Positions 21,923-36,210 are shown, counted from the stretch's first letter. The stretch: DNA of 64,000 bases from Ruania alkalisoli (GCF_014960965.1 NZ_CP063169.1:1893581-1957580); one strand, 5' to 3'. The notes: a model not told the origin generated them from the letters alone. Numbers and translations are program-made.

Positions 21923-22612
21923 ATGAGTGTGGAGCATCTGGAAGAGAGTGAGGCCACCACGCGTGACCGCGTGCGTGATCTCATCATCGAACTCGGCCCG
22001 ATCACCGCTGCAGACATGGCCGACCGGTTGGATCTGACATCCGCCGCGATCCGCCGCCACCTCGGGGCCCTCGAGCGGGCAGGCCAGATCACCGTGCGGG
22101 AAGACACCACGTCCACGCCACGTGGACGGGGTCGGCCCGCCAAGCGCTACATTGCCACCCCCGCAGCTCACAGCCCCGCAGGTGAGGCCTATGCCGAGTT
22201 GGCCGTTCAAGCCCTGCAACAGCTCGGTGACGAGATCGGCCCCGAAGCGGTGGAGGCCTTCGCCCGGCACCGATCGGCCGATCTGACGACGCGTTACCGC
22301 GACGCCGTCGAGGCCGCCGGGGAGGATCTGCACGCCCGGGCCGCGGCGCTCGCACACGCCCTGAGCCAGGACGGGTACGCGGCGACCTCCAGGCCGATCG
22401 GGGCCACCGACACGATCGCCGTCCAGCTCTGCCAGGGGCACTGCCCCGTGCAGCAGATCGCGGCGAAGTTCCCGCAACTGTGCGAGGCCGAGACGGAGGC
22501 GTTCGCCGACCTGCTCGGCGTGCACGTACAACGACTGGCCACGCTCGCCGGCGGCGAGCACGTCTGCACCACTCACATACCCGTGACGATCCCCACCCGC
22601 GCGAAGGAATGA
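21923..22612 (+). CDS. sufR: SufR, Fe-S-sensing transcriptional repressor
   Basis: A 229-residue regulator. Residues about 14-75 form a winged helix-turn-helix ([24 protein letters not shown]) with a basic wing tip ([10 protein letters not shown]). The C-terminal half carries four cysteines, C170, C174, C187 and C215, in a CX3CX12CX27C array suited to bind a [4Fe-4S] cluster, as in mycobacterial SufR (Rv1460). Holo-SufR represses the suf operon; cluster loss under iron starvation or oxidative stress derepresses it. It is the first gene of the operon; GGAGGTGAGCGG provides the ribosome site. Its stop is 11 bp before the sufB start. Confidence 0.95.
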   Translation: MSVEHLEESEATTRDRVRDLIIELGPITAADMADRLDLTSAAIRRHLGALERAGQITVREDTTSTPRGRGRPAKRYIATPAAHSPAGEAYAELAVQALQQLGDEIGPEAVEAFARHRSADLTTRYRDAVEAAGEDLHARAAALAHALSQDGYAATSRPIGATDTIAVQLCQGHCPVQQIAAKFPQLCEAETEAFADLLGVHVQRLATLAGGEHVCTTHIPVTIPTRAKE

Positions 22613-22623
22613 GAGCGCCTGAG

Positions 22624-24075
22624 ATGACCACCGAGACCACACCGGCTCAGCCCCCGGCAACGGGCCAGCTGACGCAGGACGAGACGATCGCCTCGATCGG
22701 TACCTACAACTACGGCTGGCACGACTCCGACGACGCCGGCGCCAACGCCGAGCGCGGGCTCTCCGAGGCCGTGGTGCGCAACATCTCCGACATGAAGGAC
22801 GAGTCGGAGTGGATGCGCAAGAACAGGCTCAAGGGCCTGCGGCTGTTCGAGAAGAAGCCGATGCCGAACTGGGGTGCCGACCTCACCGGGATCGACTTCG
22901 ACAACATCAAGTACTTCGTGCGCTCCACCGAGAAGCAGGCGCAGTCCTGGGAGGACCTGCCTGAGGAGATCAAGGAGACCTACGACAAGCTCGGCATCCC
23001 CGAGGCGGAGAAGCAGCGTCTCGTGGCGGGCGTCGCCGCGCAGTACGAGTCCGAGGTGGTCTACCACCAGATCAACGAAGAACTCGAGCGCCAGGGTGTG
23101 CAGTTCCTCGACACCGACACCGCACTGCGCGAGCACCCGGAGATCTTCGAGGAGTACTTCGGCACGGTCATTCCCGCCGGCGACAACAAGTTCGCCGCGC
23201 TGAACACCGCCGTGTGGTCCGGCGGATCCTTCGTCTACGTTCCGCCGGGCGTGCACGTGGAGATCCCGCTGCAGGCCTACTTCCGGATCAACACCGAGAA
23301 CATGGGCCAGTTCGAGCGGACCCTGATCATCGCCGACGAAGGCTCCTACGTGCACTACGTCGAGGGCTGCACGGCTCCGATCTACTCGTCGGACTCGTTG
23401 CACTCCGCGGTCGTGGAGATCATCGTGAAGAAGGACGCCCGCGTGCGGTACACGACGATCCAGAACTGGTCGAACAACGTCTACAACCTGGTCACCAAGC
23501 GCGCCACGGTCGAGGCCGGCGGCACCATGGAGTGGATCGACGGCAATATCGGCTCCAAGGTCACCATGAAGTACCCGGCCGTGTACCTGATGGGCGAGCA
23601 CGCCCGAGGTGAGACCCTCTCGATCGCCTTCGCCGGCGAAGGACAGCACCAGGACACCGGATCCAAGATGGTGCACATGGCCCCGCACACGTCCTCCTCG
23701 ATCGTCTCCAAGTCGGTCGCCCGCGGGGGAGGCCGCGCCTCCTACCGGGGTCTCGTGCAGGTGATGGACGGTGCCGCCGCATCGAAGTCCAACGTGCTGT
23801 GCGACGCGCTGCTGGTGGACACGGTCTCCCGCTCCGACACCTATCCGTACGTCGACGTCCGTGAGGACGATGTGGAGATGGGGCACGAGGCCACCGTCTC
23901 CAAGGTGAGCGAGGACCAGCTGTTCTACCTCATGTCCCGCGGGATGGAGGAGACCGAGGCGATGGCGATGATCGTGCGCGGCTTCGTCGAGCCGATCGCC
24001 CGCGAGCTGCCCATGGAGTACGCCCTCGAGCTCAACCGGCTCATCGAACTGCAGATGGAAGGGGCCGTCGGCTGA
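22624..24075 (+). CDS. sufB: Fe-S cluster assembly scaffold protein SufB
   Basis: A 483-residue subunit of the SufBC2D scaffold. The beta-helix core, from [13 protein letters not shown] to [19 protein letters not shown], is intact, including the RxxR-type C-terminal segment ending [13 protein letters not shown]. The conserved Cys is in [21 protein letters not shown]. There is no intein, unlike M. tuberculosis SufB, which is interrupted by one. ATG 22624 is chosen with GAGAG 8 nt upstream; ATG 22609, overlapping the sufR stop, is in frame and would add MRAPE. It overlaps sufD by TGATG. Confidence 0.97.
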   Translation: MTTETTPAQPPATGQLTQDETIASIGTYNYGWHDSDDAGANAERGLSEAVVRNISDMKDESEWMRKNRLKGLRLFEKKPMPNWGADLTGIDFDNIKYFVRSTEKQAQSWEDLPEEIKETYDKLGIPEAEKQRLVAGVAAQYESEVVYHQINEELERQGVQFLDTDTALREHPEIFEEYFGTVIPAGDNKFAALNTAVWSGGSFVYVPPGVHVEIPLQAYFRINTENMGQFERTLIIADEGSYVHYVEGCTAPIYSSDSLHSAVVEIIVKKDARVRYTTIQNWSNNVYNLVTKRATVEAGGTMEWIDGNIGSKVTMKYPAVYLMGEHARGETLSIAFAGEGQHQDTGSKMVHMAPHTSSSIVSKSVARGGGRASYRGLVQVMDGAAASKSNVLCDALLVDTVSRSDTYPYVDVREDDVEMGHEATVSKVSEDQLFYLMSRGMEETEAMAMIVRGFVEPIARELPMEYALELNRLIELQMEGAVG

Positions 24076-25349
24076 TGTCGACCACCACGACGCAAGACAC
24101 CGGTCTGACGACCGACCACACTCGGGCCACTGCCGAGGACGCGCACAGCCACGGCCTCGCGCCGGAAGGCTCGCGCGCCGATCGCGCCACCTCGTTCGCC
24201 TTGGCCGACTTCGACGTGCCGAACGGCCGGGAAGAGGTGTGGCGGTTCTCGCCCATGAACCGGCTCCAGGGCCTGATGGCAGGCGTGCTCACCGGTACAC
24301 CCCCCCAGGTCGAGGTCACGGCCGACGAGGGCGTGCGGGTCGAGCATGTCGACCGTAGCGACGACCGGCTCGGCAAGGCGGGCGCTCCGGGAGACCGGAT
24401 CTCCGCCGTCGCGTGGGAGTCCTTCGCCGAAGGCCTGCTGGTGACGATCCCGGCCGAGCACGTGGCCGGGCGCGAGACGACGCTGACCGTGCGCGGCAGC
24501 GGCGAGGAGCCGGCCGCCCAGCACATCACCATCGTCGCCGAGCACCACAGCGAGGCCGTGGTCGTGCTGGACCACCGCGGCAGCGCTGAGCTCGCGCAGA
24601 CCGTGGAGATCCATGTCGCGGACGGCGCCTCGCTGCGGGTGGTCTCCGTGCAGGACTGGGACTCCGGGGCCGTTCACGCTGCCTCCCACCGCGCCGTGAT
24701 CGGCCGTGATGCCACGCTCAAGCACGTCGTGGTCACTCTCGGCGGCGATGTCGTTCGATTGACCCCCGAGGCCGCGTTCGCTGCGACCGGCGGTGAGGTC
24801 GAGATGAACGGCCTCTACTTCGCCGATGCCGGCCAGCACCAGGAGCACCGTCTCTTCGTCGACCATGCCGTACCCAACTGCACCTCCCGGGTCACCTACA
24901 AGGGTGCCCTGCAGGGGGACGACGCGCGCAGCGTCTGGGTCGGGGACGTGCTGATTCGCAAGGCCGCCGAAGGTACCGACACCTATGAGCTGAACCGCAA
25001 CCTGGTGCTCACTGATGGTGCCCGTGCCGACTCGGTACCGAACCTGGAGATCGAGACCGGAGAGATCGAAGGTGCGGGGCACGCCTCGGCCACCGGGCGC
25101 TTCGACGACGACCAGCTGTTCTACCTGCGTTCACGCGGTATCCCCGAGGCGGCTGCCCGTCGGCTCGTGGTGCGCGGCTTCTTCGCCGAGATGATCACCA
25201 AGATCGGCGTGCCGGCGGTCGAGGAACGGCTGCTGGCCGCGATCGACGCCGAGCTGGACGCCGTACTCGGAGACCTGGCCGGCACTGAGGACGTCTCGCA
25301 GGAACGCCGGGTGATCGAAGCGATCGAGTCCGGCGAGGCACAGGGATGA
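24075..25349 (+). CDS. sufD: Fe-S cluster assembly protein SufD
   Basis: A 424-residue paralogue of SufB that completes the SufBC2D complex. The C-terminal half, DDARSVWVGDVLIRKAAEGTD to SRGIPEAAARRLVVRGFFAEMI, is the conserved beta-helix end; the His ligand region near PDAGQHQEH is present as FADAGQHQEHRLFVDH. The N-terminal 45 residues are variable. It overlaps sufB by one base (TGATG) and the Rieske gene by ATGA. Confidence 0.95.
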   Translation: MSTTTTQDTGLTTDHTRATAEDAHSHGLAPEGSRADRATSFALADFDVPNGREEVWRFSPMNRLQGLMAGVLTGTPPQVEVTADEGVRVEHVDRSDDRLGKAGAPGDRISAVAWESFAEGLLVTIPAEHVAGRETTLTVRGSGEEPAAQHITIVAEHHSEAVVVLDHRGSAELAQTVEIHVADGASLRVVSVQDWDSGAVHAASHRAVIGRDATLKHVVVTLGGDVVRLTPEAAFAATGGEVEMNGLYFADAGQHQEHRLFVDHAVPNCTSRVTYKGALQGDDARSVWVGDVLIRKAAEGTDTYELNRNLVLTDGARADSVPNLEIETGEIEGAGHASATGRFDDDQLFYLRSRGIPEAAARRLVVRGFFAEMITKIGVPAVEERLLAAIDAELDAVLGDLAGTEDVSQERRVIEAIESGEAQG

Positions 25350-25699
25350 CGGCTCAGGTCGTCGCCTCGAAGGAGGACCTCGAGCCCGGCGAGGCGATGC
25401 GTCTCGAGCTCGACGGCGTGGACGGCTCGCCCGTCGAGATCGCCTTGGCCCGGTCCGAGGATGGCGACTACTACGCGCTGTCGGACATCTGCTCCCACGG
25501 GCAGGTGTCCCTCTCCGAGGGAGAGGTCGAGGGCGCCACGATCGAGTGCTGGCTGCACGGGTCCACCTTCGACCTCAGCACCGGCCGCCCCCTGTCGCTG
25601 CCGGCCACCCGGCCGGTCCCGACCTACCCGGTGAGTTATGACGGCGACCGTGTCCTCGTCGACATCGACGTCGCCGCCACCACCGAATCCACCACCTGA
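25346..25699 (+). CDS. Rieske-type [2Fe-2S] ferredoxin in the suf operon
   Basis: A 117-residue soluble protein with the two Rieske cluster-binding boxes, CSHG (in LSDICSHGQVSLSEG) and CWLHG (in IECWLHGSTFDL), the CXH...CXXH ligand set. It has the compact fold of dioxygenase-type ferredoxins (NirD/BphF group) with no membrane anchor. The place between sufD and sufC is common in Micrococcales and Streptomyces suf operons but not in mycobacteria. It probably delivers electrons for cluster assembly or is itself a client; this is inferred from context only. Its ATG overlaps the sufD stop. Confidence 0.93.
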   Translation: MTAQVVASKEDLEPGEAMRLELDGVDGSPVEIALARSEDGDYYALSDICSHGQVSLSEGEVEGATIECWLHGSTFDLSTGRPLSLPATRPVPTYPVSYDGDRVLVDIDVAATTESTT

Positions 25700-25722
25700 A
25701 GACCACGAGAGAAGAAGACGAA

Positions 25723-27809
<2,087 letters not shown>

Positions 27810-27815
27810 GTGGTG

Positions 27816-28310
27816 ATGACCGGCTCGATGGAGCAGCTCTACCAGCAGGTGATCCTGGACCACTCCCGGGAGCGGCACGGCGCAGGCAGTGGCGGCCCGG
27901 ACGCCCCACCGCCGTCGGCAGAGTCCTTCCAGGTGAATCCAACCTGTGGGGATGAGGTACGGCTCCGGGTGCACCTCCGGGAAGGCGCCGCAGCGCCGAT
28001 CATTGATCGCGTGACCTGGGACGGGACCGGGTGCTCGATCTCCCAGGCCTCGGTCTCGGTGCTGACCGATCTGGTGGCCGGCGCCGATGTGGCCACGGTG
28101 GACCGGGTGACCGAGACCTTCCGGGCGCTGATGAACAACCGTGGTCAGCCACTGGAGGACGACCGTGAGGAAATACTCGGCGACGCCGCGGCGTTTGTCG
28201 GGGTAGCGCGCTACCCGGCGCGAATCAAGTGTGCGCTGCTGGGCTGGATGGCCCTGCGAGATGCGCTCGCACAGGCTGTGACCGCCCCGCCACAGGCGGG
28301 GGAGAGGTGA
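27816..28310 (+). CDS. sufU: SufU, zinc-dependent sulfur-transfer protein
   Basis: A 164-residue IscU-like protein that accepts persulfide sulfur from SufS. The three cysteines sit at NPTCGDEV, GTGCSISQAS and RIKCALLGW, with an Asp of GDEV as the fourth zinc ligand; the extra loop of about 20 residues before the third Cys (NNRGQPLEDDREEILGD) distinguishes SufU from IscU. Adjacent starts GTG 27810, GTG 27813 and ATG 27816 all follow GGGAGGTGA; ATG 27816 has 9-nt spacing. It lies next to sufS as expected. Confidence 0.93.
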   Translation: MTGSMEQLYQQVILDHSRERHGAGSGGPDAPPPSAESFQVNPTCGDEVRLRVHLREGAAAPIIDRVTWDGTGCSISQASVSVLTDLVAGADVATVDRVTETFRALMNNRGQPLEDDREEILGDAAAFVGVARYPARIKCALLGWMALRDALAQAVTAPPQAGER

Positions 28311-28320
28311 GGAAGACCCG

Positions 28321-28707
28321 ATGACCGACACCCAGACAGAGACGCCGTCCGAAAGCGCGGAGACCCCCCAGACACCGACTCCCGCGACCTCCGCCGCGGC
28401 ACCCACCGCCGCAGACGTGGAGGAGGCCTTGCGCGACGTGATCGACCCTGAGCTGGGGATCAACGTCGTCGACCTCGGTCTCGTCTACGGGGTGACGGTG
28501 GATCAGAACAACCACGCCGTGATTGACATGACCCTGACGTCCGCGGCCTGCCCGCTGACCGATGTGATCGAGGACCAGGCCGCCCAGTCCCTGGAAGGTC
28601 TCGTGGCCGGGCAGCGCATCAACTGGGTGTGGATGCCGCCGTGGGGCCCGGAGAAGATCACCGACGACGGCCGTGAGCAGTTGCGGGCATTGGGCTTCAA
28701 CGTCTGA
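28321..28707 (+). CDS. sufT: SufT, MIP18/DUF59 family Fe-S maturation protein
   Basis: A 128-residue protein: a Thr/Pro/Ala-rich tail of about 33 residues followed by the DUF59 (MIP18) domain with DPELGINVVDLGLVYGV and LTSAACPLTDVIEDQ, the latter carrying the conserved Cys. SufT helps Fe-S maturation under high demand. AGGAAGACC precedes the ATG. It is the last gene of the suf operon, equivalent to Rv1466. Confidence 0.93.
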   Translation: MTDTQTETPSESAETPQTPTPATSAAAPTAADVEEALRDVIDPELGINVVDLGLVYGVTVDQNNHAVIDMTLTSAACPLTDVIEDQAAQSLEGLVAGQRINWVWMPPWGPEKITDDGREQLRALGFNV

Positions 28708-28717
28708 AGCGACCCAG

Positions 28718-28746
28718 CCGAGCGTTCAGTCCCCGAGCGTTCAGTC
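28718..28746. repeat. 14-bp tandem direct repeat after sufT
   Basis: CCGAGCGTTCAGTC occurs at 28718-28731 and again at 28733-28746, a 15-bp period. The second copy covers the GNAT stop codon. It may be a local duplication; no hairpin was seen. Confidence 0.7.
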
Positions 28747-29691
28747 GGAGGCGACGAACCGGGTCTCGGTGACGATCGTGGCCGAGCCGATGACGAGTAG
28801 ATCGTCGATCACGGCGGCCAGTGGGGTCATCGCGTCGTCCACCTCGACCTGCACCGGGTACCGGGCGGCGAGCATCGCCAGCACCTGGCGCACCGCTGCC
28901 CGGGAGCGCTCCTCCGCGAGCCCGGTGTCATAGCCGAGCAGAACCTGCGTGGGTGCCTCGTCCGAGGTGGGAACGGCCGGAACAGTGCCGGGATCGTCAG
29001 GGTCCAGCACCGGCGGGTCGTAGGAAACCGCGAACGCGAGGATCGTGCCGCCGCTCGACTTCGCTCGATCCCGCAGAACGATGGCACCCCTCGCCCCGGT
29101 CTGCGGTGCGAGCAACAGATCCTGGGCACGCCCGAGCGTCATCTCCGAGCGGTCCCAGGAAGCGTGCGTGGCGTCATAGAACGCCACGACCAGCTTCGTC
29201 AACTCCACCGACCCGGTCGCAAGATCCTCCAGCGCGGGGCCGGTGGGACCGAAGACCGGGACGTCAAGAGCTCCCGGCTGCACCATCACCTGCCGGCTGC
29301 GGTGGACCTGCGTGAGCCCCAGCGCGGCCGCGAACCCCTCAGCAGCCGTATTCCCAGCCGTGTACCGCGCCCGGATGGCGCCCACTCCCGACGGCGACGC
29401 GACTTCGCGTAGGCGCTGCACCAGTTCCGAGCCGATCCCGCGGCGCCGGTGGTCGGAGGCGACCTCCACGTAGACCCACAGCCGGTCCGGATGCAGGCGC
29501 GCCTCACTGACCGCCGCGGCGCCGATGACCTGACCATCGATCTCGGCTACCAGGCAACGACGCCAGGGGTCCTCTGCATCCGGTCCGAGCAGGGGACGGT
29601 CCAGATTCGCCTGCGGAGTGTCCGGTGCGCCGAATGCTGTCGCGGCGGCGACTTCGTCGCCTTCGCGCCAGGGTCGGAAGGTGACGCTCAC
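28741..29691 (-). CDS. GNAT family N-acetyltransferase
   Basis: A 316-residue protein. The first 150 residues form a GNAT domain: EIDGQVIGAAAVSE, then WVYVEVASDHRRRGIGSELVQRL, which includes the acetyl-CoA pyrophosphate loop RRRGIGS. The second half also has an acetyltransferase-like layout (TQVLLGYDTGLAEERSRAAVRQVLAMLAAR), suggesting a two-domain GNAT, but without a clear second loop. Substrate unknown. GTG 29691 is chosen: GGAGG lies 9-13 nt upstream and the conserved domain begins directly after. It converges on the suf operon. Confidence 0.83.
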   Translation of the reverse strand: MSVTFRPWREGDEVAAATAFGAPDTPQANLDRPLLGPDAEDPWRRCLVAEIDGQVIGAAAVSEARLHPDRLWVYVEVASDHRRRGIGSELVQRLREVASPSGVGAIRARYTAGNTAAEGFAAALGLTQVHRSRQVMVQPGALDVPVFGPTGPALEDLATGSVELTKLVVAFYDATHASWDRSEMTLGRAQDLLLAPQTGARGAIVLRDRAKSSGGTILAFAVSYDPPVLDPDDPGTVPAVPTSDEAPTQVLLGYDTGLAEERSRAAVRQVLAMLAARYPVQVEVDDAMTPLAAVIDDLLVIGSATIVTETRFVASD

Positions 29692-29744
29692 GGTTGCGTT
29701 CCTCCAGGGTGTGATGGTGGGGGCTTGCGGCCACGGTCTCACGG

Positions 29745-29750
29745 TAGCGT
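29745..29750 (+). promoter_or_regulatory. -10 box for leaderless DUF368 gene
   Basis: TAGCGT, then 7 nt, then the GTG start at 29758; there is no ribosome-binding site. Confidence 0.5.
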
Positions 29751-29757
29751 CTGTGCG

Positions 29758-30704
29758 GTGACCTCCGAGACCCCCGCGGTTCCCGCCCGCCGTCGTCCCT
29801 GGGCAACACTGCTGAATCTTGCTAGAGGATTCCTGATCGGGTCCGCCGAACTCGTGCCGGGTGTCTCCGGTGGCACGGTGGCGCTTGTCACTGGTGTGTA
29901 TGACCGGCTGATCGATGCAGCCGCTCACGTGCTCGCCGCAGGCCGGCGTGTGGTCGTCGGCCCCGATCGTCGTGCCTTCACCCTAGAGTTGCGGCGCACT
30001 GACTGGTGGCTGGTGTTACCGGTACTCCTCGGTATGGCTGCCGCGGTGCTGATGGCCGCAGGAACGATGGAAGCGTTCGTTACGTCCCACCCGGAGCACG
30101 CCCGGGGACTGTTCTTCGGCCTGGTGGCCACGAGCATCCTGGTGCCGATGCGGATGCTGCCGCCCGCTGGGGCGCGCCGCGTGCGGGATGTGCTCGTGGT
30201 GGTGGTGGCCGCCGTCGTCGCGTTCGTGATGATCGGGTTCGCGGGCGGGCAGACGCAGTCGAACCCGTCGATGATCGTGGTGTTCCTTGCTGCGGCGGTG
30301 GCGATCTGCGCGCTCGTGGTACCGGGGGTCTCCGGGTCCTTCTTCCTGTTGGCGATCGGTCTGTACTCGACGACCTTGGGCGCTGTTCACGACCGTGACC
30401 TCGGCTACATCGGCGTGTTCGCGGCCGGTGCCGCGGTCGGGCTGGCGACGTTTGTGCAGGTCCTGCGATGGCTGCTCCACACCCACCGCCGTCTCACCCT
30501 GCTCGCCATGATCGGCCTGATGATCGGCTCCCTGCGTGCGCTCTGGCCGTGGCAGGAGGGTGCGGGCGGTGCTGAATCAGGTGTGGGCCAGCTGATCGCT
30601 CCGCATGCACCCGTCGCCGGGCCGGTCGGTTTGGCGCTGCTGGGGTGTGCCGCGGTCGGAGTATTGATTCTTCTTGAGTCGCGACGGGCGGTACAGTCGG
30701 GCCA

Positions 30705-30708
<4 letters not shown>
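29758..30708 (+). CDS. DUF368 membrane protein, probable undecaprenyl-phosphate flippase
   Basis: A 316-residue polytopic protein with about eight to ten hydrophobic helices. The family hallmark is the inverted pair of re-entrant motifs: ELVPGVSGGTVALV (near residue 34) and ALVVPGVSGSFFLLA (near 188). DUF368 proteins such as PopT of Vibrio cholerae were shown to help recycle the lipid carrier undecaprenyl phosphate across the membrane; function here is inferred from family. The gene is preceded directly by a -10 box, so it is probably leaderless, and its stop overlaps the ABC-F start (GTGA). Confidence 0.9.
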
Positions 30709-32275
<1,567 letters not shown>

Positions 32276-32303
<28 letters not shown>

Positions 32304-33250
32304 TCGTCGCCGGTGCGACCCGGCTCGACCTCGACACGTGCGCGTCGCGCGGCCTCGAGCTGAGCGTCGATGATCGCGTCCTCCTCGTCGGCCTCGGTGC
32401 GGCGCCGCGGCCGTCGCGTGCCGGGGTAGCTGGCGGTTGCCCCGGCCTGTGATGGCGCGACGGCGGCCACTTCGGGCCCCGCCAAGGCGATCGCCTCGCG
32501 GCGGGCCAGGACCACGATCCCGACGAGCGCACCGAGGGCGAATACCCACCACTGGAACGCATAGGAGAGGTGGTTGCCGAGGTCGGCGCTCGGTCGCGGC
32601 AGCGGTGCAGGCGGTGTGGCTGTGGTCGGGGATTCCTCGACCAGCACTCCGTAGGCGCCGGTGACCACCGTGCCTGCGAGGTCGGCGCCCGGAGCGGCCA
32701 CATCCAGGACCTGCGAGGGGTTGATCGCGTAGACCTGGCGGCCGCTGAGGTCCCGTTCGCTCGGGGGTTCGGCAGCCCGCAGGTGGATCGTCACCGTCAC
32801 TTCACCCTCGGGGAGCTCCTGTTCGGCCGTGTGGTCGCCGAACGCGTCGGAGCGGTACCAGCCGCGGTCGACCAGCAGCCACCACGGTTCCTCCTCATCC
32901 TCGACCTGCACGGCGAGGGCCGCCAGCACGTGGTCTGCGGGCGAGCCACCGATCGGCCGCTGAGGGAGGACCACAGCGGGGACCAGGTACTCCCCGGTCA
33001 CGGTGACCTGACGCCAGGTGAGGTTCTCAGGCCAGGTGGCGTGCGCCGTCGGGAGCAGTTCGGTCAGGGCAACCGGTCGGCTGTCGTAGTTTGCCTCCAC
33101 GAGCGCGGCTGCCTCCGCCTTGCCCTGGTAGCGGGTGAGCTGCCAGTAGCCCAGCATGGCGCAGGTGAGGCTGACGATGACCGCGACCGCCATGATGCCG
33201 GCCCACCGGCGGGACCGGAGGAAGGCGTAGCGGGTGCTGGCGTCAGTCAT
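32276..33250 (-). CDS. SURF1 family cytochrome oxidase assembly protein
   Basis: A 324-residue protein with two transmembrane helices, one near residues 15-35 (GIMAVAVIVSLTCAMLGYWQL) and one near 235-255 (WWVFALGALVGIVVL), flanking an extracytoplasmic domain. The family signatures GYWQLTRYQGK after helix 1 and NHLSYAFQWWVFA at helix 2 are clear. SURF1 helps heme a insertion into subunit I of cytochrome c oxidase, consistent with ctaA elsewhere in the window. The C-terminal 60 residues are Arg/Glu-rich and cytoplasmic. The start ATG lies 8 bp inside the upstream small gene (ATGACTGA), pointing to coupling. Confidence 0.92.
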
Positions 33251-33445
33251 CGGCGGTGAGATCGGCCACCGGAATCGTCTCGCGGAGGAAGGAGCGCGCA
33301 CCGAGGAAGTGCTCCAGGTGCTGGCGGTGGGAGTCGCAGGCGAGCCAGGTCTTGCGCCGGTCCGGGGTGTGCAAGCGGGGATTGTTCCACCGCAGTGCCC
33401 AGTCCGCCGCGCTCCGGCAGCCTTTCGCGCTGCAGATCAGCTCGG

Positions 33446-33449
<4 letters not shown>
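33243..33449 (-). CDS. Small Cys/His-rich actinobacterial protein
   Basis: A 68-residue protein, MTELICSAKGCRSAADWALRW at its start, then ...KTWLACDSHRQHLEHFLGARSFL. The three cysteines and adjacent histidines (CX4C near the N-terminus, CX2H...H later) suggest a metal-binding, possibly zinc, domain. GAGGAGCG is 5-12 nt upstream of the ATG. It overlaps both the DUF3099 gene (4 bp) and the SURF1 gene (8 bp). Similar short proteins next to DUF3099 and SURF1 genes occur in other Actinobacteria, some mis-annotated as acetone carboxylase. Function unknown. Confidence 0.82.
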
Positions 33450-34593
<1,144 letters not shown>

Positions 34594-34665
34594 GCAAGCG
34601 ATTCCTCGACGGTGCCGGCGGCCGCTAGGCTCGGTGCCGGAACACGCCACGACGAGAGGGACACG

Positions 34666-35433
34666 ATGGGACTGCTGGACGGGAAGACGCTGCTGGTGAC
34701 GGGTGTGCTCATGGAGAGCTCGATCGCCTTCTCCGTGGCGCGCCTGGCGCAGGAGCAGGGTGCGACTGTGGTGCTCTCCTCGTTCGGTCGGCAGCTCAAG
34801 CTGACCCAGGCGATCTCGCGCAGGCTCCCGCAGCCTGCACCCGTGGTCGAACTCGACGTCACCAACGATGAGGATCTGGCGGCGCTGGCTGATCGTGTGC
34901 GCGAGCACGTCGATCACCTCGACGGCGTCGTCCACTCGATCGGATTTGCTCCGCAATCGGTGATGGGTGGCAACTTCCTCGCCGGGGAATGGAAGGACGT
35001 CTCCACCGCGGTGGAGATCTCCGCGTTCTCCCTCAAGTCGCTCGCCGTCGCCGCGCAGCCCTTGTTGACGCGCGGGTCCTCCGTGGTGGGCCTGACCTTC
35101 GACGCCCAGTATGCCTGGCCGGTCTACGACTGGATGGGCGTGGCCAAGGCGGCCTTCGAGGCGACCGCCCGGTACCTCGCCCGTGACCTCGGCCCGGAGG
35201 GCATCCGGGTCAACCTCGTCTCCGCCGGGCCCCTGCGTACCACCGCGGCCAAGTCCATTCCCGGTTTCGAGGCGATGGAGGGCGGCTGGCCCGACCGGGC
35301 GCCGCTGGGATGGGACGTGTCGGACGCCGAGCCGACAGCCCGGACGATCGTCGCGCTACTCTCGGACTGGTTCCCAGCGACCACGGCGGAAATCGTGCAC
35401 GTGGACGGTGGCGTGCACGCGATGGGGCTGTAG
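34666..35433 (+). CDS. fabI: Enoyl-ACP reductase FabI/InhA
   Basis: A 255-residue NADH-dependent enoyl-ACP reductase. N-terminal cofactor segment LLVTGVLMESSIAFSVARLAQ; the substrate-site pair YX6K is in YDWMGVAKAA, and GPLRTTAAKSIPGF is the substrate loop. These are closer to InhA than to E. coli FabI in order and spacing. This is the target family of isoniazid-NAD and triclosan. GAGAGGGACACG precedes the ATG. With fabG it forms the second half of the FAS-II cycle. Confidence 0.96.
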   Translation: MGLLDGKTLLVTGVLMESSIAFSVARLAQEQGATVVLSSFGRQLKLTQAISRRLPQPAPVVELDVTNDEDLAALADRVREHVDHLDGVVHSIGFAPQSVMGGNFLAGEWKDVSTAVEISAFSLKSLAVAAQPLLTRGSSVVGLTFDAQYAWPVYDWMGVAKAAFEATARYLARDLGPEGIRVNLVSAGPLRTTAAKSIPGFEAMEGGWPDRAPLGWDVSDAEPTARTIVALLSDWFPATTAEIVHVDGGVHAMGL

Positions 35434-35488
35434 GGCCTCGTTTTCAATTCGCGCACGTCCGAACGGAATGGATGGATCGGCTGCCGGT

Positions 35489-36109
35489 TCAGGCTGAGTC
35501 CCGCTCCACCGGCTGGCGCAGGATCGTCCGCAACCGCTCGGCCGGCACCCGCCGGGGGTCGTTGAGGTAGATCTCATGGTGGCGACCGGTCATCCGTAGC
35601 CCCTGGTTGGGGATGAACTCGGTGTGCATGGCGGCGAGCACGGGCGCCTCATCGTCGTAGGACCCGACGTGCAAGGTCTGCACACTGAGCCCCTCGTCCA
35701 GGGCCTCGAAGCGGACGTGGTCCAGTGCGTGGGCGCCACCTTTGCGACGTACCGTGTCCCGCGCTGCCTCGACCTGCTCGGTTGCGAGCCAGTCCGGGAC
35801 GACGATCATCACCGTCCAGGACCACCGTGACTTGTCCCGGGCGGTGGTGAACGCCGCCATGTCCTCGGCCCACCAGAGCGCCTCCAGCGGCGGCACCACG
35901 TAGTCCCGGTCGAGCTCACGCTTGCTGAAGAACTTCAGGGTGTACGCGAATGGATACAGCGATCCCACAGCGTCGGCGTAGGCCTGTGAGGTGTTCGGGT
36001 CGCCCTGGCCGTCGACCATGAGGTACTGCAACGACGGGACCTCGACGATCGAGAAGGTGCCCCGCCGGGCGGTGTACGAGGGAATCTGCTTCTTCAGGTC
36101 AACCTTCAC
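35489..36109 (-). CDS. GyrI-like small-molecule-binding protein
   Basis: A 206-residue protein starting MKVDLKKQIPSYTARRGTFS, then VEVPSLQYLMVDGQGDPNTSQAY and FAYTLKF, the layout of the actinobacterial GyrI-like (SRPBCC-unrelated, SHS2-fold) family; the end LRMTGRHHEIYLNDPRRVPAERLRTILRQPV is characteristic. It has no DNA-binding domain, unlike AraC-GyrI fusions. Such proteins bind or hydrolyse small hydrophobic compounds. GTG start 36109. It converges with fabI; nothing else is seen in the 55 bp between. Confidence 0.85.
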   Translation of the reverse strand: MKVDLKKQIPSYTARRGTFSIVEVPSLQYLMVDGQGDPNTSQAYADAVGSLYPFAYTLKFFSKRELDRDYVVPPLEALWWAEDMAAFTTARDKSRWSWTVMIVVPDWLATEQVEAARDTVRRKGGAHALDHVRFEALDEGLSVQTLHVGSYDDEAPVLAAMHTEFIPNQGLRMTGRHHEIYLNDPRRVPAERLRTILRQPVERDSA

Positions 36110-36210
36110 CTGTCCCAGTCTTCCTCATTCGAGCCCCGCTCCTGCGGAGGAAACCCCGCTCCGCGTAGCTGCGCCAGACTCGAAGGCGCCAACGGATTCG
36201 ATTGCGCCCT

